Under the pieces are notes generated by a model that searched no databases, had not been told where the DNA came from, and saw only the letters and a list, made by a program, of their open reading frames with translations. A DNA stretch of 64,000 bases from contig JBHGNT010000022.1 in assembly GCA_043228905.1 (NCBI GenBank), positions 7,936,001 to 8,000,000 on the forward strand, in the 5' to 3' direction. Position 1 is the first letter of the stretch, and each line of letters opens with the position of its first letter. The stretch is from Azolla caroliniana. Taxonomy: Eukaryota > Polypodiophyta. A program made the position numbers and the translations under genes. Positions 21,701 through 33,783 of this stretch are shown here, in pieces.

Positions 21701-23090
21701 ACCCAAGAAGTTCTCCTCGACTCCGACAGCAACATCTCTTCCATCAACGCAGATTTAGTCACCCAATTACAACTTCCCACGAACCACGCACCACCCATTA
21801 AAATCCTCTTCGGTGACCAACAACGGTTGTACCACTCACATACGCAAGTCATATGCATGCTCACCATCAGTTCCGGCCAGATCCAACATCGTTTCTACGT
21901 CCTCCCACGCTAGTTGTTCCCAATCACCCTAGGCAGTGATTGGTTCCTCCATAGTCGAGTCTGTCTCGATTTCTCCTCACAACAACTCATCCTCCCCAAT
22001 CACCTTCCGATCGCGCTCTTCCCTACTCCGCGAGATACCACCCACATCAGCAACACACAGTACCTGGTATCACTGACAAAGTGCATCCACGACATCCGAC
22101 GGCTCCTAGCCACCTTTCCCTCGCTGTCTACACCACCTACAAAACCTCCCTCGGTCCGTTTTCCGATCCACCACACGATTCCTATAGGCAACGCCCACCC
22201 CATCAGCACAGCTCCCCGACGTCGCTCGCCTCTCGACCACGAGCGCATCGACAACGCCGTCAAAACTATGCTACAACAAGGTATTATCACACCTTCCAAG
22301 AGCGAGTGGATCTCAGAGCCACACATGGTAAAGAAAGCGGATGGCTCTTATTGTTTTTGTGTCGACTTCCGACAACTAAACCATGTCACCACCCATGACC
22401 GATATCCTCTCCCTCGTATTGATGACCTCCTCGACCAACTCGACAAATCAAAGTACTTCACCTGCCTCGATCTGGCCTCGGGATATTGGCAGATCCCTAT
22501 GAATCCTAAAGATGCCCACAAAACTGCATTCCACACCAAGAAAGGCATTTTTCAGTTCACACGGATGCCCTTCGGCCTATCCGATGCTGGGAGCACATTC
22601 CAGCGAATGGCTAACACCATCTTCAATGATCTCATCACCCACCGCGTCGTCATTGTCTATCTAGACGATATTCTGATACATACAAGCACTTGGGCGGAAC
22701 ACCTTCAAGTCCTTCGAGAGGTCCTAACTTGTGTTCAACGCTTTCAATTGTAGCTGCAATGGAAGAAGTGTCGATGGGGTAGTACACACCTCCACTTCCT
22801 CGGGTATGTCATCTCCCCCGACAGAGTACAGATGGACCCAGAGAAGACGGAAGCAGTCCAAAAATTCCCACGCCCCACCACAGTCAAGCAATTTCAATGC
22901 TTTCTCGGCCTCCTCACGTTCTCTCTCCGCTTCATCCCACGGCTAGCCAACCTGTCAGCCCCACTACGTGCGCTCTTGCAAAAAGACGCACCCTTCCTAT
23001 GGACCGAAGTTTGCAAATCCAACTTCCTGTAGCTCAAGCGAACACTCCAAACCTCTGAACTCCTGGCCCACCCTAATGTCACGAAGCCTT
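21698..23090 (+). pseudogene. G3 protease and reverse transcriptase
   Basis: The protease core VLLDSDSNISSINADLV keeps the catalytic Asp but has Asp where Gly is usual. LGSDWF marks its end. The RT shows MVKKADGSYCFCVDFRQLN, CLDLASGYWQIPM, RMPFGLSDAGSTFQRM and the catalytic VYLDDILIHT, then FLGYVISPDRVQMDPEK and FLGLLTFSLRFIP. TAG stops lie at 21911-21913, 22751-22753 and 23030-23032, each where related elements have Gln. Confidence 0.88.
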
Positions 23091-23600
23091 TCTATCTGTA
23101 GACAGATGCCTCCAATGTTTGCCTTGGTGCGGTCCTGCTCCAATCTGACGACAATGACCAACTCCGCCCGATTGCCTACATAAGTCGATCACTTACCAAA
23201 GCCGAAAAAAATTACTCAACAACCGAAAAAGAGTTGCTCGCCATCGTCTGGGCATTCCATCGTTTCCACCCATACCTACACGGATCAAATACATCTGTCA
23301 AAACCGACCATCAACCATTGCTCTCCCTCATAAAGAAGGCTCATCCACTCGGTCGCTTACTCCATTAGGCTTTGGCGCTACAGGATTACACATTCACTCT
23401 GCGATATCGCCGTGGTCCCTAGAATATCGTCGCGAATGGATTATCCCGCATATCCTTTCAGGCGAACCAGATCGCCTCTGACACAATCGATTTCCCCATA
23501 TCCTCGTCCCAAATGGCCAACATGCAACAACATGACAAAAAATCCAAGACATCTACCACCGTCTACAAGCCGAGTCCACATCATCCCTCACCAAGCAATT
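23091..23600 (+). pseudogene. G3 RNase H
   Basis: It starts with FYL-stop-TDAS, where a TAG (23098-23100) replaces the Gln of the conserved LQTDAS motif. It continues with YISRSLTKAEKNYSTTEKEL and VKTDHQPLLSLI. A TAG near 23368 stands where a Trp or Gln is expected, followed by LQDYTFTLRYRRG. Confidence 0.85.
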
Positions 23601-23601
23601 C

Positions 23602-24296
23602 ATGATCCAGGATAATGTCCTGCTTTTTTGCCAGGTAGGCAAGGAACCCCGGGTCTACGTGCCTGAGCAACTGTGCCTGTCTTACCTTCATTTCTTCCAC
23701 GATCACCCTTTGTCCGGCCACTTGGGTTTTCATAAGGTGCTAGACAAAATCCGTTGCAAATTCTATTGGCCGGGGCTACACCACGAGGTCGCCTCCTACA
23801 TCAAAGCATGCAACTTATGTCAGGCCATCAAATCACCTCAAGTGGCTCCATGCCTCTTACATCCGATACAAGTTCAAGCTCCCTTTGAAATTGTCGGATG
23901 GGACATTATGGGCCCCTTTCCCGAGTCACAAGAAGGGAACAAATTCATCCTCGTCATAACCGAGTACTTGACGCGTTGGGCTGAGATGGCCGCTATCCCA
24001 GATGCGAAGGCTATGACCATCACCTCCAAACTATTGGAGAAAGTCATCTTCCCCCACGGTTGCTCACTCCAAATCTTGTCTGATCGAGGACCCCAGTTCA
24101 ATAGCTAGCTCCTACGCCTCGTTTCTACACAATTAGGAATCCAACAATTATTCACGTCACCCTACCATCCGTAGACGAATGGATTGACGGAGCGCCTCAA
24201 TCGAACCTTAAAAGAACAAATCTCAACCTACATCGATCCATTGCACTCGACCTGGGACTGGATCTTGCCCTTCGTTACGCATGCCTACAACACAAC
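23602..24296 (+). pseudogene. G3 integrase, truncated
   Basis: The zinc domain (HDHPLSGHLG ... CNLCQ) and core (GWDIMGPFPESQEGNKF, LSDRGPQFNS) are clear. In the conserved HPQTNG motif the Gln codon is TAG (about 24172-24174). ERLNRTLKEQ provides the catalytic Glu. The frame is cut at 24296 by TGTGG, before the C-terminal domain, so internal sequence next to the LTR is missing. Confidence 0.88.
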
Positions 24297-24465
24297 TGTG
24301 GAAGTCCACACCCAAATTAGGCCCCTACCAAGCCCCCATAATTAGAAGAGCTAATTGGAGCGGGAGAACACCCTCCACGGTAAGAGTAGTCTATAAAATG
24401 TAACTTGGAACGTAATGGAATAGGGGGCGATTCTTGAGAGCATTTCACATCTTGAGCATTTCACA
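24297..24465 (+). repeat. Candidate 3' LTR of G3
   Basis: Starts TGTGGAAGTCC, ends ATTTCACA, with TATA-like TCTATAAAATG near 24390. Its first 81 bp match the fragment at 9973-10061. ATAT follows it and ATAT precedes the other copy, a possible 4-bp target duplication, which is weak in AT-rich DNA. Confidence 0.5.
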
Positions 24466-24492
24466 ATATCATATTAGCTAATAAATTATAAC

Positions 24493-24735
24493 TTGTGTTT
24501 GCAATCTGCCAAGTGTATATTTTGTGGCCTCGGATTCAAGCTTGAGGCTATGGATGTTGTGATTACACCGTGCTTGCACACATATCATGTGCTATGTGCT
24601 AAGTATCATTTTGAGAAAGAAAATACATGTATGGACTGTAAAACTACAATTGTTGCTGAATGGTACTATGCTTGGGATTTAAAACTACACTCGTACGATA
24701 TGTGGCTCTACTATTCTATTGTTTGTATTATATGA
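24493..24735 (+). pseudogene. RING-H2-like exon, possibly of the interrupted host gene
   Basis: The frame contains a C-x2-C-x15-C-x-H-x2-H-x2-C-x11-C-x2-C pattern (CIFC ... PCLHTYHVLC ... CMDC), which fits RING-H2 zinc fingers, followed by EWYYAW. RING-H2 proteins usually act as ubiquitin ligases, but cross-brace spacing alone does not prove that. The region before the first Cys has no good start, so it reads as an internal or last exon with a possible acceptor at CTGCCAAG. It may be the C-terminus of the coiled-coil gene at 9217-9938, separated by the 14.5-kb nest. Confidence 0.45.
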
Positions 24736-24759
24736 TGTCAATTTACATTTGGATTAGAA

Positions 24760-25772
24760 CTAGTGTACGCCACAATTCATACTTCAAATTTAGTAAAACA
24801 ATGGATTAGTACTAGTGTAGCTCCAACGACTAATATGTGGAACCCTATTTATGTGGGTTAGTATAGGTAGTACTCTTAATATATAATTGGTATGGGTAGT
24901 TGAACGGATATTTTCCAAAATTAGTACTATTTGAGTAATTTGGGAACCAGGTGTGACATTGTTCGAGATTGGTACTAGTTATGTAATTTGAGCACAAGAT
25001 ATGTAGTACACTGTTAACGATTAGTACTAAACGTGTAATTTGGGAATTAGGAGTGTAGAACACATATCATGATTAGTACTAGTATGCAAAATACCACTTT
25101 AGTACTAAAGAAGGAAGTTGTTTAGATGTATTTGTTGGATAAGTTGTTCGTCCAATCTATATTACAACTTGCCTAGTACTAGTTTAGTACACACTATACT
25201 TGTAGTACACTGTTCACTATTAGTACTATTTCTTTAATTTGGGAATTAGTTGTGTAGTACATTGTTCATGATTAGTACTAGTTATGTAATTTGGGAACAA
25301 GGTGTATAGTAAATTGTTGACGACATAGTACTGTTTGTGTAATTTGGAAATGAGGTGTGTCAAACACATATCACGATTAGTATTACTTGGGTGCAAAATA
25401 CTACTTTTGTACTAAAGTAGGGAGTTGTTCACTTGGAGTACAATGTTCACTATTAGTACTATTTCTATAATTTGGGAATTAGTTGTGTAGTACATTGTTC
25501 ACGATTAGTACTAGTTATGTAATTTGGGAACAAAGTGTGTAATAAATTGTTGAAGATTAATATTGTTTGTGTAATTTTGGAATTAGGTGTGGAGAACACA
25601 TATCACGTTTAGTATTACTTGTGTGCAAAATACCACTTTAGTACTAAAGTAGGAAGCTATTTAGATGTATTTGTTGGATTAGATGTTAGTCCAATCTATA
25701 TTACAACGTGCCTAGTACTAGTGTTAGTACACACTATACTTGTAGTACATTGTTGACGATTAGTACTAGTTG
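24760..25772. repeat. AT-rich AGTACT satellite with higher-order repeats
   Basis: About 1 kb of short units, each holding the palindrome AGTACT (as GATTAGTACTAG or close variants) plus TGTAATTTGGGAA and GTAGTACATTGTT. Longer blocks repeat: one starting TTAGTACTATTTCT at about 25220 recurs near 25454 (period about 234), and one starting CACATATCA at about 25062 recurs near 25600 (period about 540). No coding potential. Confidence 0.75.
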
Positions 25773-28140
25773 CTTGGGACATGAATCAATGCTCATGTTG
25801 AAGGTCCAAAAGCGTTCATGGAATGAATCCACACTTGTGCATTGAATTTAGGATAATAGATTGAACCCACAGAGGGTACTCTTGGGGATTCCACAAAGAG
25901 CCTTTTGTGGAAAAAATCTACGAAACATGAATCAATCCCCCCACCCCACCCCCCGCTACTTGTTGATGAGTAGCAAAGAAGAGGTTGTTGGTGACTATTG
26001 CTACATCCATTGCGCCTCTATCACCAGTTGATGCTAACACATTTCTTGTTGCAGGTTATGTCGCCCCTCACATTTATACACACAAATGTATATGCACACT
26101 TCCATCTTTTGATAGATACGTATATACATATACATAAATGCATACACATCCATATATACATACTTGCACACACACACACAAGTACACAAACACTTACATT
26201 GCATTTACTCATACATGCCTTGCACATTATCATTTATATGAACATTTACATAGACACACATACACAAAAATACTCTCATATACTTATGCAATCTTAAACC
26301 CATACATTTACCAAAGCACCCCTAGACACTTGGATACATTATCAAAGTGTACCAAATACATTTTAAAGGAAGCTTTGAGTTACTGCAACTGATATTTATG
26401 AGGATCCCAAAGCCATAGTTTGAGTCAATCCCATGTTCCCTAGTAAAACCCTAGTAGTCATGGTCACATTACACACACACACACAAGTTAACTTCATGAC
26501 CTCATGGAATCCCCCTTTGTAGATTCTTTTCGAGAAATCTCTTCATGTAATAAATGGGTTGCAAAGAACTGGTGCTTGTGTGACAAATGGGCACTCTTGG
26601 ATTCGAAGCCGTTTTGGTCTTGTCTCACATGAAAGTCATGAATCGGCCTCCCACCCTTGGTCGTTCCAACATAGTTAGACAACCAATAACCAATATTGCG
26701 TTTAAAATAATTTATCAACAATGATATAGGAACTACTTATAGCCTCTATAATGATCGACAATAATAGAATAACTTGATTAAATACTTGTATACATTTGAC
26801 AACTCTTTTCTCCTCATTTCACTTTTCAATCTTAAGTAATTAACTCTATAAATATTAAGTAATGGTGAAGTAAGAACATATTCAATTAGAAATAGTGTAT
26901 TTAATTAAGTGTGCTAGTTAGTGTAAGGTAGAGAGTTACCTATTGACCATTGCATCATGTTTACTGTCTATTCGACTAGCCAAAGTTTAACAAATTACCT
27001 ACGTCATCCAACCTTTACACAATAAGATGTTTTATATTCCTAAACACTTCTTTTCCAACCATCCTTGTAGCTTAGGCTTTAGTTTCAGGAAGAGTAGCAA
27101 GAGGCTTACTACAACCAAGGGAACAAGGCCGTTCATGATAAACAACTTCCCAGGTTATTTTCCTTCATTATTATTTATAACTCATGTACTAGGCTTGATC
27201 ATTAAAAATGTTGGTTATTGGGGAATTTATAATCACTTATCCTAATGTGAATACATGAATTTATTTGGCAACATGGGAGATGATGGAACAATGAAAACAA
27301 AAGGAATATTAGAATCATCATAAAAAAGGAAAGAAATAAGAAATCATCAAAAAAAAAATCAAGTGTCATCATCGGGCTGAAGAATTAACGCTTGTCGTTC
27401 CAATGGATGGATTATTGACATTGATGAGTTGTAATTTTAAAACAATGAGTGATTAATGCAAAGCAAGAAATAGTTGGGAAGGACGAGTTGTTATTCTACT
27501 AATTCTCATAGGAGCCCCCTTGGCCTTCTCCAAATCCGGCGCCAATTTGATGGAATTAATTACAAAGCAACTATTACTATTACGTGGCTTCAAGAGCATT
27601 TACCAATCCTAGGCTAAACCTAGATTCAATACCACATTTAGGTTTCCAACACTTAATGCTCTTTTCTATTCTTACCTTCCCCCCCAAAGTTCTAACTTCT
27701 ACCTCACTTTCTTGTAAAATCCTAAATCACCTGCTTCCTAAAGTTCTAATGTTCTTACTCATCTTTCCTTCCTTTGTCACACTCACAAAGTATAATGCAT
27801 ACATGTTTTCTTAAACATTTTCCCACACCGATACTTGTCATTTGTGGATCCTTAATTACATGCAAATGTTATTTCTATACGCGCAATCAAGTTCTCATAT
27901 ACAAACATTTACAATTACCTCTATGCACAAATGTACATCAAAGCATGTATACCTCTATGCAATTTCCATATATACATTTTTACCCATACACTTTACATAA
28001 TAATTATAAAGGATTTAAACTCACAAGTATAATGAAGCACCCACACATCCCAAGATATGAATATATGATGAGCAAGGTTCACATGCTAAAAGCGAAAGAA
28101 AATCATAAAGTATTGTACATGCCCAAAAGCTAAATCAATG
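25773..28140. repeat. Dispersed repeat, copy A
   Basis: Matches 62167-63744 (copy B) closely over most of its length. Contents are non-coding, with CA-rich microsatellites (26160-26190, 26470-26480). Copy A has an extra 1062 bp (26333-27394), with CTTG at both of its borders, that B lacks. Copy B has a SINE that A lacks (A keeps the empty site at about 27680-27697). The repeat family is not recognised and no terminal repeats or coding domain are seen. Confidence 0.8.
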
Positions 28141-29200
28141 AATAATAATAAGATAATACATTCATACACACGAGGGGTAATAATTCAGAACATTATGTTG
28201 AGATAAAGGGGTATGTGCTGCAATATTCACATGGTTTCCATCCATGGATTATGTCCTCCACACATGTATTACTATATAAAGGCACATAGGTCCTCTCATT
28301 TAACATCTTATCCACAAACAATGTAAATTCCATTTCCTTCACTACTTTTTAAGCATTCCATACTGTGGAGAATGATAAACATTGACACCTTAGATTACGA
28401 TTTTTCACATACTCTTATTGGTCCCAAGTACCATAATTCTCATAAACATTGCCTCCACTTTCTCCCCAAAAAAATGTCTCCAAGAAGGGACAAAATAATA
28501 TATATGCTAATTCCTTGAGAAGACACAACTTGAGTGTAACCACAATGGTCGATTTCCATGCTATTTATACACATTGTTTTCAATGTATATATAATTCCAA
28601 TGAATTCGTAGTCATATTTATTGTGTTTAAAATTCATATTACTACTAAATTCAACGAAGTCACTCCTTTGTCCGGACTAATGTGGACAACTACGCCTCTA
28701 GTGTTAAGTTTATGGGGTTATTTGTTGTGCTTAATTTTTTCATGACTATTGAATTCAATGGAGTCAATTCTACGTCGGTCCTACATTGAACAACATATCA
28801 CACTTGACTACTATATACTCGAGAGTCGAATACTCATGCAGGCCAGTCTTAAAATAGATATTCATATCACCATATGGAAGAATGTGAAAACGGATACTCA
28901 AGTGTTAACCCCGAATCCCAATAGAAGCTATATCACCATGTATGATGTTACAATGTAGCTATATCACTCGATTCAATGCCCAAATTACTTTCCATCCCAA
29001 TCACCCCAAAGCATGTCTCATCGAAGCATCTCTCTCTGCTAATCATCCCACATACCAATTAGAATTAGAATTTGTATCGTCCATAAAGAGGCCAAATGGA
29101 GTGAATTCCCATGGGAAAATTTATGGCAGAAGTACACTCAATGAACTAGCCGAAGTGCGAAGAGGATGAAGGGTTCTCTAACAAATAAATACCCCATAAG
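28141..29200. other. Intergenic sequence upstream of the UGT gene
   Basis: AT-rich, no supported gene. A TATA-like CTATATAAAGG lies at about 28271 but no convincing frame follows nearby. Short open frames have no recognisable domains. Confidence 0.4.
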
Positions 29201-29241
29201 TTGTGAGTGAGAACCATAATTTAACACCTTCAAAGAGAGCC

Positions 29242-29778
29242 ATGGTACTAGAGACGGTCACGCCGGCGCCCCCCCAGAAGCCGCACGTGCTACTTTTCCC
29301 GTTCCAAGAACAAGGCCACATTAATCCTCTCTTGGACATAGCCTTCCGGTTAAGCGCATCCGGCATATTGTCGACGTTCGTAATGCCTGCCCATTTGGAT
29401 ACCCACCATGGCGAATCGGCACCCGAGGAAAACCTCCGGTTTGCCGCCTTAGACCTCCCGCCCGAGACCACCCATAAGTTGTTGGCCTGCATCGGCTCAT
29501 GGAAGGCAACCTCTGAGATCTTGGCAACTCACTTCCTGGGTCCTCTCCGGAGCTTCATTCTCTCCTCCGCCAAGGCAAGTAGTGGCTACCATGACCTTCT
29601 TCCACCCCCCCCATTTCTTGCCTCATTTCAGACACTTTCATGCCATGGACGGTTGATCTGGCCAGTGATCTTGGCATCCCTCATGTGGAGATGTGGACAG
29701 GCTCTGCATCCACTTATGTGTTCGGCTCCTCCATACTACAACTCATCTCGATGGGCATCTTACCCTTCAAACAAGGTC

Positions 29779-29809
<31 letters not shown>

Positions 29810-30785
29810 TACATTTCATCCCATCTTCTATACATACATACTCAATTCTGATTCTTCTTCATCAGGGACACACGATTTCCCGCTGGACTTTGTGCCCGGC
29901 ATGTCAACATCTAGATTGGGCCATCTCCCTCTCCACATCCTCACAAACGAGGATCTCACCGACCCAACTGAACAAGCCGTATTTCGATCGTTTGCACACG
30001 GCCGACGCGATCCCAAACGGGTCCTCGTGAATTCATTCTACGAGGTCGAGGCCGGGGCCATCGAAGCCTTGAGAGCGAAGAATGTGAAAATCATGGCCAT
30101 CGGCCCAACTCTAGGTGTGAGTCTTTACAAGGACCTTGTGGATGAGACTCAACTCCAATGCTTGCGGTGGCTCGATTCTCGTGAAGAGAAATCGGTTGTG
30201 TATGTGGCATTTGGGTCGTTGGGATTCTTGTCCGCGGAGGAGATACAAGAGGTAGCGGCCACATTGGAGGCAGTCGGCCGGCCGTTCCTATGGGTGATTC
30301 ACCAAGGATCGGCTACTGAATCGCTCCCGGAGAATTTCCGCCCCGGTCTCCTTCCTATGGAGAAAGGCCTCATAGTATCGTGGGCACCTCAGAGGCAAGT
30401 GTTGGAACACCGATCAATTGGAGCTTTTGTGACCCATTGCGGGTGGAATTCCTCGTTAGAGAGCCTGTGGAATGGGGTTCCGATGGTCGGGTGCCCTCGT
30501 ACGGCGGAGCAAAACACGAACTTGTGGCTCATAGAACAATAGGGCGTTGGGTTGCCAGGTTTGGACACCATCATGGGTGGCATAGGAACCATATGGCACG
30601 CAACCCTCACACACGCATTGCAGCGAGTAATGGGAGAGATAGGGCTCGGCACCGAAGACTTAACTCCACTTAATTTGAGGAAGAAGGTGGCTCAGATGGC
30701 AATGGCTGCACATGCCACATTGACACCCTCGAGATCCTCTACCCTTACATTCCAAGAGTTTGTGAGTGAACTCATAGAATGCTAG
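29242..30785 (+). pseudogene. UDP-glycosyltransferase (UGT, GT1 family), frameshift and nonsense
   Basis: GT1 enzymes move sugar from UDP-sugar to small molecules in the cytosol. The N-terminus has FPFQEQGHINP with the catalytic His. The PSPG donor-binding box spans about 30381-30512 (WAPQ at its start, HCGWNSSLE in the middle, Glu-Gln at the end). A 90-bp intron (29776-29865, GT...AG, pyrimidine-rich) separates two exons. Two defects are seen. The frame shifts at a run of eight C (29605-29612), before the CLISDTFMPW motif. A TAG at 30540-30542 stands where Trp is usual in EVWGVG. Either could be an assembly error, so an intact allele is possible. The start ATG in CCATGG context is the first in frame. 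Confidence 0.88.
29776..29865 (+). other. UGT intron
   Basis: Begins CAAG/GTCCTC and ends TTCATCAG/GGAC, 90 bp, with a (TC)n run. Its length is a multiple of three and it has no in-frame stop, so retention would add 30 residues without truncating the protein. Confidence 0.75.
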
Positions 30786-31560
30786 ACAACCTCCTCATTT
30801 GTTTTAGCTTTGAATAAAAGTGTAATAGAAATGTTATGAAAGTGTATATCTCCAAGTTTGTTAGTGAGCTCATAAATCATAGTCTACCTCCTCTTTGCTT
30901 TTGTTAGTGTTCTGTACCCCTAAATAAAAGTGTGGGTGATAGGAATTGTATTTATCCATACCTTACCAGCAACGTGCTAAATGTTTCCTCAAAACGTATA
31001 GTATTGTGTGGTTCATTGGTTAGGTCACCCATGGAAATCCCCACATTCCGAACTCTTCTCTTATTACTCTACTATTCTCTCTCTCTCTCTCTCTCTCTCT
31101 TTAAGACGAGAAAACACTCAAGATGTAATCTCTTATTTGGTCTTATAGGCCATTTTGGCCTCTTAAAAGACGTTAATATATCTTTCTTTCTTTCTCTCCC
31201 TCTCTCTCTTTTCGGTGAAAACACACAATTATATTAATAAATGTGTGTAAAAAACACTACTTACAATGGGTGTGACCATGAATTATGGTCACCCACTAAC
31301 TACACTACACTACATGGGTAATGGAACATGTTGAATTGCCAGTAGGCAAGACGAACATTCCCTCGAGGAAAGGATTTCCACTTGCTCCAATAAAGAAAAT
31401 TGTCACATTAGTACTCTCTTCAACTTTCGTAGATATGCTTTCACTCCATGTCTACCATCGAATACAAGGCGTTGTGCACATTCCAATTATGACGCAATCC
31501 CCAATATCTCAAAAATAGAAAAACAATCTCCATCTCTGACTTTGGGTCCACCTATGTAAA
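30786..31560. other. Intergenic, with (CT)n microsatellite
   Basis: Downstream of the UGT stop there are AATAAAAG motifs at about 30815 and 30924, the first a plausible polyadenylation signal. A (TC)n run lies at about 31078-31102 and another CT-rich tract at 31180-31212. No gene is supported. Confidence 0.5.
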
Positions 31561-31991
31561 TTATGCAAACACCCATTGTCTAGGTGTCAAATAACACCGT
31601 GATAAAACTTGCCAAATTTGAGAAATGTAACTCCAAATTTGAGAAGCAATCAGGCATTGTATAAATCGATGAGTACTATCTTCCATTTGAATAGTGCAAA
31701 AAAAGCAATTACCTGTTGCTAGTCCACGACGCTTTAGAGCTAATCCCAAAGGCAATCCTCCAATCAAAACTCTCCAAATGAAGACCTTTGTTACAAGTGG
31801 CAATTAAGAATGCCAACTATGTTGTAAGATTTGCCACCACCCATAATTAGATTTGTGTAATCTCCATTTTTCTTCAGCCTTAGATGATAACCATCCAAGA
31901 GACTCAACAAAGCAATGATACAAAAGATTAGTAGTCTCTTGTAACAACGATATTTAACACGTTCGCGTTCACAAGTGGAAGGATCGCGCAT
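31561..31991 (-). pseudogene. LINE 3' fragment (zf-RVT) with inverted piece
   Basis: On the minus strand VFIWRVLIGGLPLGLALKRR and CFFCTIQMEDSTHRFIQCLIASQIW fit the zinc-binding domain at the C-terminus of plant L1 LINEs. At 31957-31990 the plus strand matches the end of LINE B at 40589-40618 (minus), encoding TRSRSQVEG in both. So a short LINE piece in opposite orientation abuts the zf-RVT piece. Confidence 0.65.
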
Positions 31992-32313
31992 AAATGGAAG
32001 GATAAGGGAAATTTTAGGGGTTTTTCAATGATTTTACAAAACACATTGATACCAGTATCATACAAGTTCAAACATACTATGAAAAAGGTTAAAAATCCAC
32101 TATTTTCGTGATTTAGAAGTAACTAAAAAAAGACGAATTTCAAAAACATACATTCTCAATTTATATCACAAACTTTACAACCAATGTTATTTTATAAGAA
32201 ACGATTTTTGGGAAATCATAAGAATTCAAAACACATGATTTTATATTACTCGATTTGTTACAAGCGGAATGTAGTTACACTTAATAGCCAAATATACATT
32301 CATGATCACTCCT
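31992..32313. other. AT-rich spacer
   Basis: No gene or repeat is recognised between the LINE fragment and the 3' end of the DUF7869-type gene. Confidence 0.4.
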
Positions 32314-33783
32314 TTACGGAGAATCACTACTATAACTAATATACAATGACGATTCCTCCTCATCATCCTCGGATGTACCAATCAGTGCATTATCTTCGTC
32401 ATAAACCAAATGGTTTGACTCTAGATTATATGTAGCAGATCTCGTTTGCCTTTGACTCGAGCCACCTTGTAGACCTGGTAATTTTTCTTTTATTATATCT
32501 ATTGTTGACTTCCTTAATCGTCCGGCTTTTGTAAGTGTGAAGTCGTACACGATGATATCCACATCAGAGATATCAAGGGTCGAGGTGTTACGAATGTTTC
32601 GCTTCCTCTTCCTACCTCCCCTTCTTGTTTGGCATTCAATCATCTCCAATGTATACTTACCTGTAAAAGCATTTGCACTTCTAGTGTTGTACCAATGAAC
32701 ATTTATAGACTTGATCGTGTTTTCTATTTCATGCATTAGCACTTCTAGAATTTTACCAACCCAAAATTGGTGGCCATGTGAGTTCTCATCAGCTGGCGTT
32801 GCAATCAACATCCCCGCGGTGAGCTCTTGCAAATTTCCTTGCCATCTAGCTTCGGCTGCTTTGGTCATCCTTGGTCCCACATAAATGTCTCTTTGTTGTG
32901 GATGAACCAAGCTGTCATTAATCGCATTTACTAGTCGCTCCGGACTTCTATTTACGCGATCATGTTGCAGCGACCATGTGAATGGCGTTTCCAAATTCCA
33001 ATTATCAACAGATACACAATTGTCTATAATTTCTTTCTGATCACTATAAAATACATCCCACCATGACGTGTCTTGTTGTGCGGCATATTTCTTGGCGGCC
33101 TCAATATGCTTTCTTTTTTCTTCTAAGGCTTGGAGCCATGACCGTTTTTGTTCTGATACCAAGTCGCTCAGCAACTGTCCTTTCTTCTCAATTGGCATTT
33201 GCTTAGCTCCATGGACAATTGTACTCAGCATACAAAGTAATAACTGGCAACCACCTTCAGGCTCCCATGTTGTAGAAGATGAATATTGTTTAGCATACAA
33301 AAGTGTAGAACCACTTATTCCATTTTTCTTTATCAAAAAAATGTGATTGAAACTTATATTGTTTAACTGAGCAAGCACTTTAACATTCCCACCACCCCCA
33401 TCTAATATATATCTCTTAAAGTCATATACCTCCTTCAAGTGTAACACTTTTGGGCGTGGTGTATATGCATCACAAATGACATCAAATAGTTTAGGTAAAG
33501 TGAAAGCATCATGCCGAGACAACTGTCTGGAGAATGTGCTAAACATCTGATCTATATGGTCATGTGTGTGGCCAACCAAAAGGAAATTGACTTTCACTTT
33601 CCTAAACAATTCTAGGTTGACCAACATACTTAGATAGCCAAATACAATTGAATTTTTGTTCTCTCTAGCAGTATTGTCCAATTGAATGTATAGAACAGGG
33701 GGGAAAGGTTGTCCCCAAGACATCAAAACTCGGTGAATCACTGTAACTGTTAGGTTAGGGTCATTGTGAACATTGGGGTAAGT

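Larger units (their letters stand above)
15364..24465 (+). mobile_element. Ty3/gypsy element G3, stop-riddled, host of the copia insertion
   Basis: After the GAG-only element a gypsy coding sequence runs on the plus strand. Part of gag (15364-15717) is interrupted by the copia element and resumes at 21290 with the zinc knuckle. Protease, RT, RNase H and integrase follow, cut short at 24296 by what looks like its 3' LTR (24297-24465). Nearly all in-frame stops are TAG. The left LTR may be the fragment at 9973-10061. It is an old copy serving as a landing site for younger elements. Confidence 0.7.

Noticed and set aside
9973-24465. A confident single target duplication (ATAT) for G3
   Set aside because: Four AT bases in AT-rich DNA are weak evidence; I keep it only as a possibility.
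24493-24735. Complete small RING protein gene
   Set aside because: The ATG is only just before the first Cys and is preceded by splice-acceptor-like sequence, so an internal or terminal exon is more likely.
25998-26392. ORFs with THT/HIH repeats on both strands
   Set aside because: They arise from the CA/TA-rich low-complexity part of the dispersed repeat and recur in copy B with the same bias.
33068-33346. Plus-strand ORF opposite the DUF7869-type gene
   Set aside because: Shadow of the minus-strand coding sequence, with no independent signal.
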